A program made the translations under genes and the position numbers. This document shows, piece by piece, positions 1 to 5,630 of a DNA stretch of 9,136 nucleotides (positions within the stretch are counted from its first letter, which is position 1; each line of letters opens with the position of its first letter). The notes under the pieces were generated by a model. It did not search any database. It was not told the origin of the DNA and worked only from the letters and a program-made list of their open reading frames with translations. The DNA comes from Ramlibacter sp. GTDB lineage: Bacteria; Pseudomonadota; Gammaproteobacteria; Burkholderiales; Burkholderiaceae_C. The DNA is taken from positions 1 through 9,136 of the forward strand of contig JAMPXR010000077.1 in the NCBI GenBank assembly GCA_023701085.1, in the 5' to 3' direction.

Positions 1-258
1 CGCCGGCGCATCGTGCTGACCGTCAACCAGTTCTTCACCGCCGGACGGGTGGTGGCCGGCTCGGACCTGCTGACGGTGCTGCCGCGTCACTTCGTCGGCA
101 TCACGGGCATGGCGCACGAGTTCGTGCTGCGCGATCTGCCGTTCGACATCGCGCCCGTGCTGATCGATTCGCTCTGGCATCGGCGGCAAAGCCAGCGCAG
201 CGACCACGCCTGGCTGCGGCTGGCCGTGGCAGCGGCGGCGAAAAAGGGCTTCCGGTAG
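1..258 (+). CDS. LysR-family transcriptional regulator, C-terminal fragment (cut by window edge)
   Basis: This is the last 85 residues of a frame open from base 1, ending at TAG 256-258. The sequence has the feel of the end of a LysR substrate-binding domain (PF03466-type): a stretch reading NQFFTAGRVVAGSDLLTVLP, then LPFDIAPVLIDSLWHRR and a terminal D-H-A-W-L-R helix. This is the usual LysR close, a strand-loop segment around the effector cleft followed by the last helix. The DNA-binding N-terminus lies outside the window, so target and inducer cannot be guessed. The internal GTG at 13 is not a likely start, because the frame continues upstream of it. No T-rich terminator follows. The next gene is 53 bp downstream on the same strand and looks unrelated. 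Confidence 0.85.
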   Translation, partial: RRRIVLTVNQFFTAGRVVAGSDLLTVLPRHFVGITGMAHEFVLRDLPFDIAPVLIDSLWHRRQSQRSDHAWLRLAVAAAAKKGFR

Positions 259-298
259 CGGGCGGCCATCCCCGGCGGGCCGGAATGCCGGTGGCCGG

Positions 299-304
299 CA
301 CAAT
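299..304 (+). promoter_or_regulatory. possible -10 hexamer of the metallophosphoesterase gene
   Basis: CACAAT matches TATAAT at 4 of 6 bases and lies 7 nt before the ATG at 312, so a transcript would begin at or next to the start codon. No -35 match is visible 16-18 nt upstream. The hexamer also sits in the loop of a small inverted repeat (GGCCG 293-297 / CGGCC 305-309). Weak evidence on its own; it is listed because three other genes here show the same spacing. Confidence 0.25.
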
Positions 305-311
305 CGGCCGG

Positions 312-1136
312 ATGAAGATCCAGCTGCTGTCGGACCTGCACCTGGAGGTGCATCCGCACTACCAGCCGCAGCCCGCGCCCGAGGCGCAGCTGCTGGTGCT
401 GGCCGGCGACATCGGCTCGTACCAGGCCGGCGGCCTGCTCGCGGGCGACGATTTCGGGCTGGAGCGGTTCTCGCCAAAGCTCGGTTGGCCGGTGCCGGTG
501 CTGTACGTGCCGGGCAACCACGAGTACGACCAGCTCGATTTCGACGCCGCGCATGCGCGCCTGCGCGAAACCTGCCAGCGCCTGGGCATCCTCTGGCTGG
601 AGCGCGAAGTCCTGGTGTTGGAGGGCGTGCGTTTCATCGGCACCACGCTCTGGGCCGATTTCGACGCCCTGGTGAGCGAGGCCGACCGGGCGCATCCGGA
701 CGGGGCGCGCGTGCGAAAGCAGCGCGAAAAGGCCTTTCGCGCCGCCAATTACTACCTGGTAAAAACCGGGACGACGCGCGCGGGCGAACCCATGCTGGCG
801 CCGCAGTGGCGCGAACAGGCGCTGGTGTGCGAGCACTGGCTGCGCCGCGCGCTGGCGCAGCCCTTCGAAGGCAGCACCGTGGTGGTGACGCACTTCGCGC
901 CCAGCCTGCGCAGCGCCGATCCGCGCTACGGCCTGACGCCCGGCACCGCGGGCTTTTGCAACGCGCTCGATGAACTGCTGCCGCTGGCCCAGTTGTGGCT
1001 GCACGGGCATCTGCACTGCCAGCAGGACTACCGGGCCGGCGGCTGCCGCGTCGTGGCGAACGCCTTGGGCTATGCGGCGCGCGGCGAGCAGGAAGGTTTT
1101 CGCGACCGGCTGGTCCTGGAAGTGCCCGCGCCCTGA
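312..1136 (+). CDS. calcineurin-like metallophosphoesterase
   Basis: A 274-residue cytoplasmic protein of the calcineurin-like phosphoesterase superfamily, which uses a two-metal centre to hydrolyse phosphomono- or diesters. All the motifs are in order: SDLHLE (D8, H10), AGDIG (D33), PGNHEYD (N69, H70), VVVTHFAPS (H194) and WLHGHLHC (H231, H233). The active site therefore looks complete. There is no signal peptide or TM segment. I chose ATG 312 because family members begin with a strand running straight into SDLH; an in-frame ATG at 285 would add nine residues of low-complexity sequence and also lacks a good ribosome site. The substrate is unknown, and neighbours give no clue. Proteins of this subgroup are usually annotated only as metallophosphoesterase or 'serine/threonine phosphatase-like', and that is as far as the sequence goes. 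Confidence 0.9.
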   Translation: MKIQLLSDLHLEVHPHYQPQPAPEAQLLVLAGDIGSYQAGGLLAGDDFGLERFSPKLGWPVPVLYVPGNHEYDQLDFDAAHARLRETCQRLGILWLEREVLVLEGVRFIGTTLWADFDALVSEADRAHPDGARVRKQREKAFRAANYYLVKTGTTRAGEPMLAPQWREQALVCEHWLRRALAQPFEGSTVVVTHFAPSLRSADPRYGLTPGTAGFCNALDELLPLAQLWLHGHLHCQQDYRAGGCRVVANALGYAARGEQEGFRDRLVLEVPAP

Positions 1137-1175
1137 GCCGCGCGGCGCCGGCGACGCGCACATTCAACGCGCGGC
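1137..1175 (+). terminator. GC-rich stem-loop after the metallophosphoesterase stop
   Basis: GCCGCGCG (1137-1144) begins at the first base after the stop codon and is perfectly complementary to CGCGCGGC (1168-1175), with a 23-nt loop. There is no T-tract after the stem. Such 8-bp GC stems arise easily in this base composition, so a terminator role is only a possibility. Confidence 0.25.
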
Positions 1176-1210
1176 CGATTCGCGCTTCACGCGATGGCGC
1201 TCACGTCTGC

Positions 1211-1235
1211 GTACAACTGCCCGGAGTTCTTTACA
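1211..1235 (+). promoter_or_regulatory. possible promoter/operator region of the thioredoxin-fold-like gene
   Basis: The 158-bp gap before 1295 includes a short AT-richer stretch. It contains TTTACA (1230-1235, 5 of 6 to a sigma-70 -35 box) and an AACT-N6-AGTT inverted repeat (1215-1228) flanked by GTA and TAC. I see no good -10 hexamer 16-18 nt after TTTACA, so the promoter call is incomplete. The 60 bp to the ATG would form a leader. Confidence 0.2.
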
Positions 1236-1282
1236 AGCCGGATGTGACGCGCCACGAGGCCGCATGGAACACTGCCTGCCTG

Positions 1283-1289
1283 AAGGAGG
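1283..1289 (+). promoter_or_regulatory. strong Shine-Dalgarno site deciding the start at 1295
   Basis: AAGGAGG ends 5 nt before ATG 1295. It is the best ribosome binding site in the window and fixes this start, although the reading frame stays open upstream to about 995 through the end of the previous gene. Confidence 0.85.
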
Positions 1290-1294
1290 CCGCC

Positions 1295-1849
1295 ATGACC
1301 CACACGATCTGGACGCCCACACTGGCCTGGCTCGCCGCGGCGACCGGCGCGGTGCTGCTGGCCATGGCCTCTCCCAATGAATCGCATTTCTTCGGCCAGC
1401 TGCCCACGCTGACCGTGCAGCGGCTCGACCAGCAGCGCTTCGCGCTGCCCCAGGGCCTGCTGGCCAAGCGCACGCTCGCCCTGGTCGCCTTTCACTCCGA
1501 CCAGCGCGATGAGGTCCGCAGCTGGATCCGCGGCCTGCGCCTGGACCAGGACCGTTCCATCGCCTGGTTCAAGATGCCGGTGCTGAACGACCCCGGCAGC
1601 GAGCGGGCACGCAACGACATGGAGAGCGTCTTGCTGGCAGGGCGCGCGTCCGAGATCGACCGCGCGCGCCTGGTGCCGGTGTTCACCGACCGCGAGGCCT
1701 TCATCCGGTCGGCCGGCATCTCGGGCACCGGGCATGCCTGGGTGCTGGTGCTCGACCGCGACGGCAAGGTGCTGGCGCGCGCCGAAGGCCGGTTCGACCA
1801 GGACAAGGCGGACGCCCTGCGCGAGACGCTGCGCGCCGAGGGCGATTAG
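1295..1849 (+). CDS. small exported or membrane-anchored thioredoxin-fold-like protein without cysteines
   Basis: A 184-residue protein I do not recognise by name. Residues 9-25 form a hydrophobic segment ending AMA-S, which could be a signal peptide cut after A25 or a single N-terminal anchor; the n-region is poor in positive charge. The rest reads like a thioredoxin/peroxiredoxin-type fold: a core strand LALVAFHS near 61-68 followed by a helix (DQRDEVRSWIRGL), a middle segment with VPVFTDREAF, and a C-terminal strand pair plus helix (WVLVLDRDGKVLARAEGRFD, then DKADALRETL). There is no cysteine anywhere, so it cannot act as a dithiol oxidoreductase. An ATP10-like or redoxin-like chaperone or binding role is conceivable but unproven. 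The start is fixed by AAGGAGG 5 nt upstream. The gene converges on argP with a 13-bp gap. Confidence 0.7.
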   Translation: MTHTIWTPTLAWLAAATGAVLLAMASPNESHFFGQLPTLTVQRLDQQRFALPQGLLAKRTLALVAFHSDQRDEVRSWIRGLRLDQDRSIAWFKMPVLNDPGSERARNDMESVLLAGRASEIDRARLVPVFTDREAFIRSAGISGTGHAWVLVLDRDGKVLARAEGRFDQDKADALRETLRAEGD

Positions 1850-1862
1850 GCGCGGAACGCGG

Positions 1863-2789
1863 CTAGGCGGCCTCTTGCGGCTGCGCCAGGGCCGCGCGTC
1901 CGGCTTGCATCAGCGCGTCCGTCAGGGCGTCCAGCACCTCGGATTCCAGATTCCAGCAATGCCAGAACAGCTGGATCGGCAGGGTGTGCGCGGGCGCGAT
2001 GTTCACCAGCTGCCCCTGCTCCAGCAAGCTGCGCACCAGCAGCTGCGGCACCACGCTCACGCCCCAGCCCGCCAGCACCGCGCGCACCTGTCCTTCCGAG
2101 CTGGGCACGAACAGCTGGTTGAGCGCCACCCGTTTCAGGCCGAACGCGCGGCCGACGAATTCGCTTTGCATGTCGTCCTTGCGGTTGAAGGCGACGAACG
2201 GCGCGTCGCGGAAGTTGTGCTGGCTCAAGCCGCGCGGAAAGCGCTCGCGCGCGAACTGCGCCTGCGCCACCGCGACGTACGACATCGCCCCCAGCGACAC
2301 CATCCTGCAGCCGCGCAGCGCCTGCTTGAGCGTGGTGACGCAGCCCAGGACCTGGCCTTCGCGCAGCCGCTCCTGGGTGAAGTCCTGGTCGTCGGCGATG
2401 ATCTCCATCGGCAAGCCCTGGCGCGCCAGTTCGTTGAGCGCGGGCAGCGCCCAGGTGGCGATGCTGTCGGCATTGATCGCGATGGAGATGCGCTCCTCCT
2501 CGCGCGCCGCGCCGGTCGAGCTGGGCGCCAGCTCTTTCAGGTCGCGCTCCAGGTCGGCGCGCAACAGCCTCAGCTGCTTGGTGTGCTTGAGCAGCAGCTG
2601 GCCGGCCGACGTGGGCTTGAGCGGGCGGCTGCGCACGATCAGCACCGTCCCCACCTGCGCCTCCAGCGCGCGCAGGCGCTGCGACACGGCCGACTGCGTG
2701 ATCGACAGGCGCTGCGCGGCCCGCTCGAAGCCGCCCTCCTCCACGATGGCCGCGAGACATTCGAGGGCGTCCGGATCGAAGGTGCTCAT
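1863..2789 (-). CDS. argP: LysR-family regulator of the ArgP (IciA/LysG) subgroup
   Basis: A 308-residue LysR-type activator. The N-terminal winged helix-turn-helix (about residues 5-65) carries GGFERAAQRLSITQSAVSQR, very close to the same region of E. coli ArgP. The effector domain keeps subgroup hallmarks: NADSIATWALPAL, an ERLREGQVLGCVT segment, VAFNRKDDMQ and a closing LFWHCWNLES region matching the YWHRFAPES stretch of ArgP. The length fits the family (about 295-310). ArgP proteins sense lysine and arginine and classically activate the exporter gene argO/lysE divergent from them. Here the divergent neighbour is dadA, so dadA is the likely target (inference). The ATG at 2789 is preceded by only a weak purine stretch (GACGGA). 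A longer frame in another register (2847-1846) is a GC shadow and has no LysR sequence. Confidence 0.9.
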   Translation of the reverse strand: MSTFDPDALECLAAIVEEGGFERAAQRLSITQSAVSQRLRALEAQVGTVLIVRSRPLKPTSAGQLLLKHTKQLRLLRADLERDLKELAPSSTGAAREEERISIAINADSIATWALPALNELARQGLPMEIIADDQDFTQERLREGQVLGCVTTLKQALRGCRMVSLGAMSYVAVAQAQFARERFPRGLSQHNFRDAPFVAFNRKDDMQSEFVGRAFGLKRVALNQLFVPSSEGQVRAVLAGWGVSVVPQLLVRSLLEQGQLVNIAPAHTLPIQLFWHCWNLESEVLDALTDALMQAGRAALAQPQEAA

Positions 2790-2818
2790 ATATAAGTCCG
2801 TCTGATGTTTTGGCTGAT

Positions 2819-2847
2819 AGTTTAATTTTTCTGTTCAACGAATACAA
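2819..2847 (-). promoter_or_regulatory. candidate argP promoter (-35 TTGTAT, -10 TAAACT)
   Basis: Read on the minus strand, TTGTAT (2847-2842) and TAAACT (2824-2819) are separated by exactly 17 nt and match sigma-70 boxes at 3 and 4 of 6 positions. Transcription would start near 2812, leaving a short leader of about 20 nt before the argP ATG. This is the most AT-rich stretch of the window, which supports a regulatory role. Confidence 0.4.
2820..2839. promoter_or_regulatory. candidate LysR-type (ArgP) operator dyad
   Basis: GTTTAA (2820-2825) and TTCAAC (2834-2839) form an imperfect inverted repeat (5 of 6 pairs) with an 8-nt T-rich spacer. It overlaps the candidate argP promoter and lies about 30 bp upstream of the dadA start. 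This is the position expected for a LysR site that represses its own gene and activates the divergent one. The site itself is inferred from symmetry and position only. Confidence 0.4.
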
Positions 2848-2854
2848 CTTCCGT

Positions 2855-2860
2855 CAAACT
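2855..2860 (+). promoter_or_regulatory. possible -10 hexamer for dadA close to its start codon
   Basis: CAAACT sits 8 nt before ATG 2869. TACAAC (2843-2848) is an alternative -10 with a conventional short leader. Neither has a good -35 box, which is common for LysR-activated promoters. There is no Shine-Dalgarno sequence before dadA. Confidence 0.25.
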
Positions 2861-2868
2861 CGGCGCCC

Positions 2869-4194
2869 ATGAAAGTACTCGTCCTAGGCGCTGGAATCAT
2901 AGGCACAAGCACCGCATGGCACTTGCTGGAGCGCGGCCACGAAGTCACCGTGGTGGACCGGCAGGCCTCGGCGGCCCAGGAAGCCAGCTTCGCCAACGCG
3001 GCGCAGATTTCGGTGAGCTATTGCGAACCGTGGGCGAACCGGCAGGCCCCGGTCAAGCTGCTCAAGTGGATGTTCCGCAAGGACGCGCCGCTGCTGTTCC
3101 GGCCGCAGCCCGATTGGCAGCAATGGCGCTGGGGCCTGCAGTTCCTGGCCCAGTGCAATGACAGCGCGTTCGAGCGCAATGTGCAGCAGTTGGTCGCGCT
3201 GGGTGCCTACAGCCATGCGTCCCTGGACGAGATGGTGCGCGCCACCGGCATCGAATACCACCGCCTGCAATGCGGCATCGCGCATTACTATAGCGACCCG
3301 GCTTCGTTCGAGGAGGCGGCCAAGGGCGCCGAGCTGATGCGCAAGTTCGGCGTGCAACGCAAGGTGCTCAGCCGCGACGAACTGCTGGCGGTCGAGCCGG
3401 CGTTCCGGTCTTTCGCCGATCGCATCGCCGGCGGCACCTACACGCCGACCGACGAGACCGGTGACGCGCAGGTGTTCACCGAGCAGCTGGCCGCGCGCTG
3501 CGCCGCGCGCGGCGCGCAGTTCCTGTTCGGCCATGACGTGGAGCGCCTGGACCTGGCGGGCGGCGCGGTCGCGGCCGTGGCGGTGCGCGACCGCGCGAGC
3601 GGGACGGTGCGGCGCCTCAAGGCCGATCAGGTGGTGGTGGCTTGCGGCTCCTACAGCGCCCCCCTGCTGCGCACGGTCGGCGTGGACCTCCCGATCTATC
3701 CGGGCAAGGGCTACAGCGCGACCTTCAAGCTCAAGCGGCCCGAGCTGGCGCCGCGCGTCAGCGCCATCGACGACGCGGTCAAGGTTGCGATGAGCCGGCT
3801 CGGCGACGAACTGCGCGTGGCGGGCACCATCGAGCTGGCGGGTTTCGACCTGTCGCTGGACACACCGGTGGCGCGAGCGCGCTGCCGGATGCTGGCCGAG
3901 CGGATCGAACAGGTGCTGCCCGGCGTCTGCGACACGCGCATGGCCGAGGACGGCGGCAATCCGCGCTTCTGGGCCGGCCTGCGGCCCGCGACGCCGACCA
4001 ACATTCCTTACATCGGCCGCACCCGGGTCGGTCGGCTGTGGGTGAACGCCGGCCATGGCACGCTGGGCTGGACGCACGGCGCGGGCTCGGGCAAGGCCAT
4101 GGCCCAGCTGATCAGCGGTCAGCGTCCGGGCATCGCATTCGATTTCTACGGCTTCGAGCCGCAACGCGAGCAACTGGCCACCGGCCTGGCCTGA
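2869..4194 (+). CDS. dadA: D-amino acid dehydrogenase (FAD, DadA family)
   Basis: A 441-residue flavoprotein of the DAO superfamily. It oxidatively deaminates D-amino acids to 2-oxo acids and ammonia and passes electrons to the respiratory chain at the inner membrane face. The N-terminus has the FAD-binding GAGIIG (7-12) with D30 closing the second strand (VTVVDR). The EASFANAAQIS stretch follows, as in E. coli DadA (ETSAANAGQIS), then WMFRKDAPL, TDETGDAQVFT (D195-D199), GSYSAPLL with YPGKGYS, FWAGLRPATP (370-373 GLRP) and GHGTLGW (395-401). The length is close to E. coli DadA (432). No Shine-Dalgarno site is visible, yet the start is well fixed by the dinucleotide-binding strand. It is divergent from argP, which suggests control by lysine or arginine rather than the alanine/Lrp control known for E. 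coli dadAX; no alanine racemase gene is adjacent. A preference for basic D-amino acids is possible but cannot be read from the sequence. Confidence 0.93.
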   Translation: MKVLVLGAGIIGTSTAWHLLERGHEVTVVDRQASAAQEASFANAAQISVSYCEPWANRQAPVKLLKWMFRKDAPLLFRPQPDWQQWRWGLQFLAQCNDSAFERNVQQLVALGAYSHASLDEMVRATGIEYHRLQCGIAHYYSDPASFEEAAKGAELMRKFGVQRKVLSRDELLAVEPAFRSFADRIAGGTYTPTDETGDAQVFTEQLAARCAARGAQFLFGHDVERLDLAGGAVAAVAVRDRASGTVRRLKADQVVVACGSYSAPLLRTVGVDLPIYPGKGYSATFKLKRPELAPRVSAIDDAVKVAMSRLGDELRVAGTIELAGFDLSLDTPVARARCRMLAERIEQVLPGVCDTRMAEDGGNPRFWAGLRPATPTNIPYIGRTRVGRLWVNAGHGTLGWTHGAGSGKAMAQLISGQRPGIAFDFYGFEPQREQLATGLA

Positions 4195-4233
4195 GCGAGG
4201 CCCGCCGCCGCGGCAGCTCGGGCCCGTGGCGAG

Positions 4234-4259
4234 GCCGGCCGCCGCGTTGCCGGGCCGGC
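4234..4259 (+). terminator. GC stem-loop downstream of dadA
   Basis: GCCGGCC (4234-4240) pairs perfectly with GGCCGGC (4253-4259) around a 12-nt loop, 40 nt after the dadA stop. There is no T-tract. It may end dadA transcription, but in DNA this GC-rich a 7-bp stem is not strong evidence. Confidence 0.25.
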
Positions 4260-4267
4260 TGCGGGGC

Positions 4268-4363
4268 GCAGCGCGCCAGCGCGGATTCGAACGCGCGCGC
4301 CCGGTCGGGCCCTGCGGTTTCCTGCAGCAGGATTTCGCCGTTGCGGCCATACTGCCTGAAGAT
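4268..4363 (-). pseudogene. possible start-less remnant of a small coding sequence
   Basis: In the dadA-flavin reductase gap, 32 minus-strand codons have gene-like GC3-rich codon use. They give a non-repetitive peptide containing FRQYGRNGEILLQETAGPDR and then RAFESALARC, unlike the R/P/A-rich shadows elsewhere. The frame is blocked by TGA directly before it. That TGA overlaps an ATG (4367-4365) sitting one nucleotide out of register (ATG-A-ATC), so a one-base deletion, or a two-base insertion, would join the start to the frame. Beyond about 4268 the frame turns R/P-rich and runs antisense into the dadA end. I do not recognise the peptide. It could be a decayed gene, or chance. Confidence 0.25.
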
Positions 4364-4383
4364 TCATGTAAGTAAATCGGCCG

Positions 4384-4893
4384 ATGAACCCGCCACCCAA
4401 AGCCCTGCCGCCGAGTTTTTCCGCGCGGGAATTCCGCACCGCGCTGGGCATGTTCGCGACCGGCGTCACCATCGTCACCGCGCGCACCGCGGACGGCCAG
4501 GTGATCGGCCTGACTGCCAACTCGTTCAACTCCGTCTCGCTCGATCCGCCGCTGGTGCTGTGGAGCCTGGCGCAGGACGCCGCCTCCCTGCCGGCCTTTC
4601 GCGCCGGCTCGCACTACGCGATCAACGTGCTGGCGGCCGACCAGAAGACGCTGGCCGAGCGATTCGCGCTGAAGGGGATCGACCGCTTCTCTGGCGTGAG
4701 CTTCGCGCAAGGCAGCGGCGGCGCTCCGCTGCTCGCGGGCGCCGCAGCCACCTTCGAGTGCTTCAACCGCAGCCGCTACGAGGAAGGCGACCATGTGATC
4801 TTCGTGGGCGAAGTCGAGCGCTGCGGCTGGCGGCCGGGCGCCTCGCCGCTGCTGTTCCACGGCGGGCGGTTCTACACCGAGCACCCCTTGTAG
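4384..4893 (+). CDS. flavin reductase family protein (HpaC/FMN-binding split barrel type)
   Basis: A 169-residue protein of the flavin reductase-like domain family (PF01613 type), which uses NAD(P)H to reduce FMN or FAD, usually to supply a separate monooxygenase. Characteristic parts are FRTALGMFATGVTIVTA (17-33), GLTANSFNSVSLDPPLVLW (42-60, the flavin-contacting segment), HYAINVLA (77-84), AAATFEC (120-126), the EGDHVIFVGEVE stretch with G135-D136-H137, and a terminal GGRFY. Length is typical for the short, single-domain reductases. No monooxygenase gene is nearby, so the partner is unknown. ATG 4384 lacks a clear Shine-Dalgarno site. The gene is 189 bp downstream of dadA, and whether the two are co-transcribed is open. 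Confidence 0.92.
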   Translation: MNPPPKALPPSFSAREFRTALGMFATGVTIVTARTADGQVIGLTANSFNSVSLDPPLVLWSLAQDAASLPAFRAGSHYAINVLAADQKTLAERFALKGIDRFSGVSFAQGSGGAPLLAGAAATFECFNRSRYEEGDHVIFVGEVERCGWRPGASPLLFHGGRFYTEHPL

Positions 4894-4903
4894 GCCAGTG
4901 GTG

Positions 4904-5047
4904 ATGCCGGGCATGCTTGGGCGACAGCCACCTCGGCTACCAGCCGGGCCAGGCGTAGTGCGCGCCGTGCGAGGGCGCGCGAGAGGCGCTGTCCAAGCAG
5001 CCGACGGCGACCCTAGCCGGTGCAGCGCTGGGCCGACCCGGGTTGGC
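4904..5047. repeat. cluster of nested inverted repeats before the BON-protein gene
   Basis: The gap 4894-5076 holds several dyads. ATGCC-G-GGCAT lies at 4904-4914. An outer pair, GCTTGG-(GCG)-ACAGC (4915-4928), is complementary to GCTGTCCAAGC (4988-4998): 11 bp with a 3-nt bulge. Inside it are two perfect hairpins, CGGCT-ACC-AGCCG (4934-4946) and GCGCGCC-GTGCGAG-GGCGCGC (4960-4980). A near-palindrome GCCGACCC/GGGTTGGC (5032-5047) follows, 29 bp before the next ATG. The outer stem plus two hairpins would fold as a three-way junction. It has no tRNA features. It could be a terminator for the flavin reductase gene, a 5' leader element of the next gene, or both. Confidence 0.4.
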
Positions 5048-5076
5048 TCGCGCAGCGCGCGGCGCGAAGGCCCTTC

Positions 5077-5592
5077 ATGAAGGAGGCCTTGCGCAAGGCC
5101 ACGGCCGGCGCGCTGCTGCTCGCCGCGCCGGGCTGTTTCGGACCTGCCCTCGCGCAGGAGCGGCGCAACTGGTTCGAGGACCCGTTCTTCCGGGTTTCCC
5201 AGGGCATGCCGGACTGCCCGGTGCCGCTCGGGCCTTTGCTCACGCGGGAGGAGCAGCGCGCGCAGGCGCATTACCGCATCGAGCGCGGCACCAGCTGCTG
5301 GCTGGCGGGCAAGTGCCGCGACAGCAATGCCTACCGCTATGACAAGGAGCTGGCGCCCCAGGTGGAAGCGGCGCTGCGGGCGGTGCCCGGCATGGAGCGC
5401 AGCAGCTTGTGGGTCACGATCCAGCGACGCTGGGTGTTTCTCGAGGGCTGCGCGGAAACCGCCGCGCAGATCGGCCGGTTCGAGCAGGCCGCGCGCCAGG
5501 TGCCCGAGGTGGAAGCGGTGGTGCCCGCCCTGAGCGTGGGCGACGCCGCGCCGCGCTACCCGTTGCGCGACGAACCCGCGCGGGGCCGATAG
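5077..5592 (+). CDS. BON-domain periplasmic protein
   Basis: A 171-residue predicted secreted protein. Residues 1-26 look like a Sec signal peptide: K2/R6/K7, a hydrophobic core GALLLAA and a cut after ALA26. C20 is not in a convincing lipobox (AAPGC). The mature part begins with an F-x-D-P-F-F segment and has a middle region RAQAHYRIERGTSCWLAGKC. About residues 88-152 then resemble a BON domain (YDKELAPQVEAALRA, LWVTIQRRWVFLEGCAETAAQ, VPEVEAVVPAL), with the strand-glycine-helix pattern of BON repeats. The mature protein has four cysteines (C47, C74, C80, C125), enough for two disulfides in the periplasm. BON domains usually bind phospholipid or envelope components. ATG 5077 has GAAGG 6 nt upstream; an upstream in-frame ATG at 5020 would spoil the signal peptide. 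The next gene starts 38 bp downstream and may be co-transcribed. Confidence 0.85.
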   Translation: MKEALRKATAGALLLAAPGCFGPALAQERRNWFEDPFFRVSQGMPDCPVPLGPLLTREEQRAQAHYRIERGTSCWLAGKCRDSNAYRYDKELAPQVEAALRAVPGMERSSLWVTIQRRWVFLEGCAETAAQIGRFEQAARQVPEVEAVVPALSVGDAAPRYPLRDEPARGR

Positions 5593-5618
5593 CTGAGGGA
5601 AGTCCGCGCCCGGCCGGC

Positions 5619-5624
5619 TACCAT
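5619..5624 (+). promoter_or_regulatory. possible -10 hexamer of the EamA transporter gene
   Basis: TACCAT (4 of 6 to TATAAT) lies 6 nt before the GTG start at 5631, placing a transcript start at or next to the codon. No clear -35 box is visible. A purine-rich GAGGGAAG (5595-5602) is too far upstream (28 nt) to be a ribosome site for this start. Confidence 0.3.
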
Positions 5625-5630
5625 GGCGCG

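Noticed and set aside
285..311. ATG 285 as the start of the metallophosphoesterase.
   Set aside because: It adds nine residues before the conserved first strand and has no better ribosome site than ATG 312.
87..1163. A 358-codon minus-strand open frame opposite the LysR end and the metallophosphoesterase.
   Set aside because: GC shadow of the phosphoesterase, whose metal-binding motifs are complete on the plus strand.
1734..2795. A 353-codon plus-strand open frame across the end of the thioredoxin-like gene and argP.
   Set aside because: Antisense shadow of argP; repetitive H/Q/R/A/L composition with no recognisable domain.
4915..4998. A tRNA-like cloverleaf suggested by an 84-nt span with an outer stem and internal hairpins.
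   Set aside because: There is no TTCGA-type T-loop, no proper anticodon arm or D-loop, and the outer stem is bulged; it was kept only as a structured repeat region.
2884..5271. A 795-codon open frame on the minus strand across dadA, the flavin reductase and the BON gene.
   Set aside because: It is antisense to three well-recognised genes, its product is rich in R/A/G/H/Q with no recognisable domain, and such frames are expected opposite GC3-rich genes.
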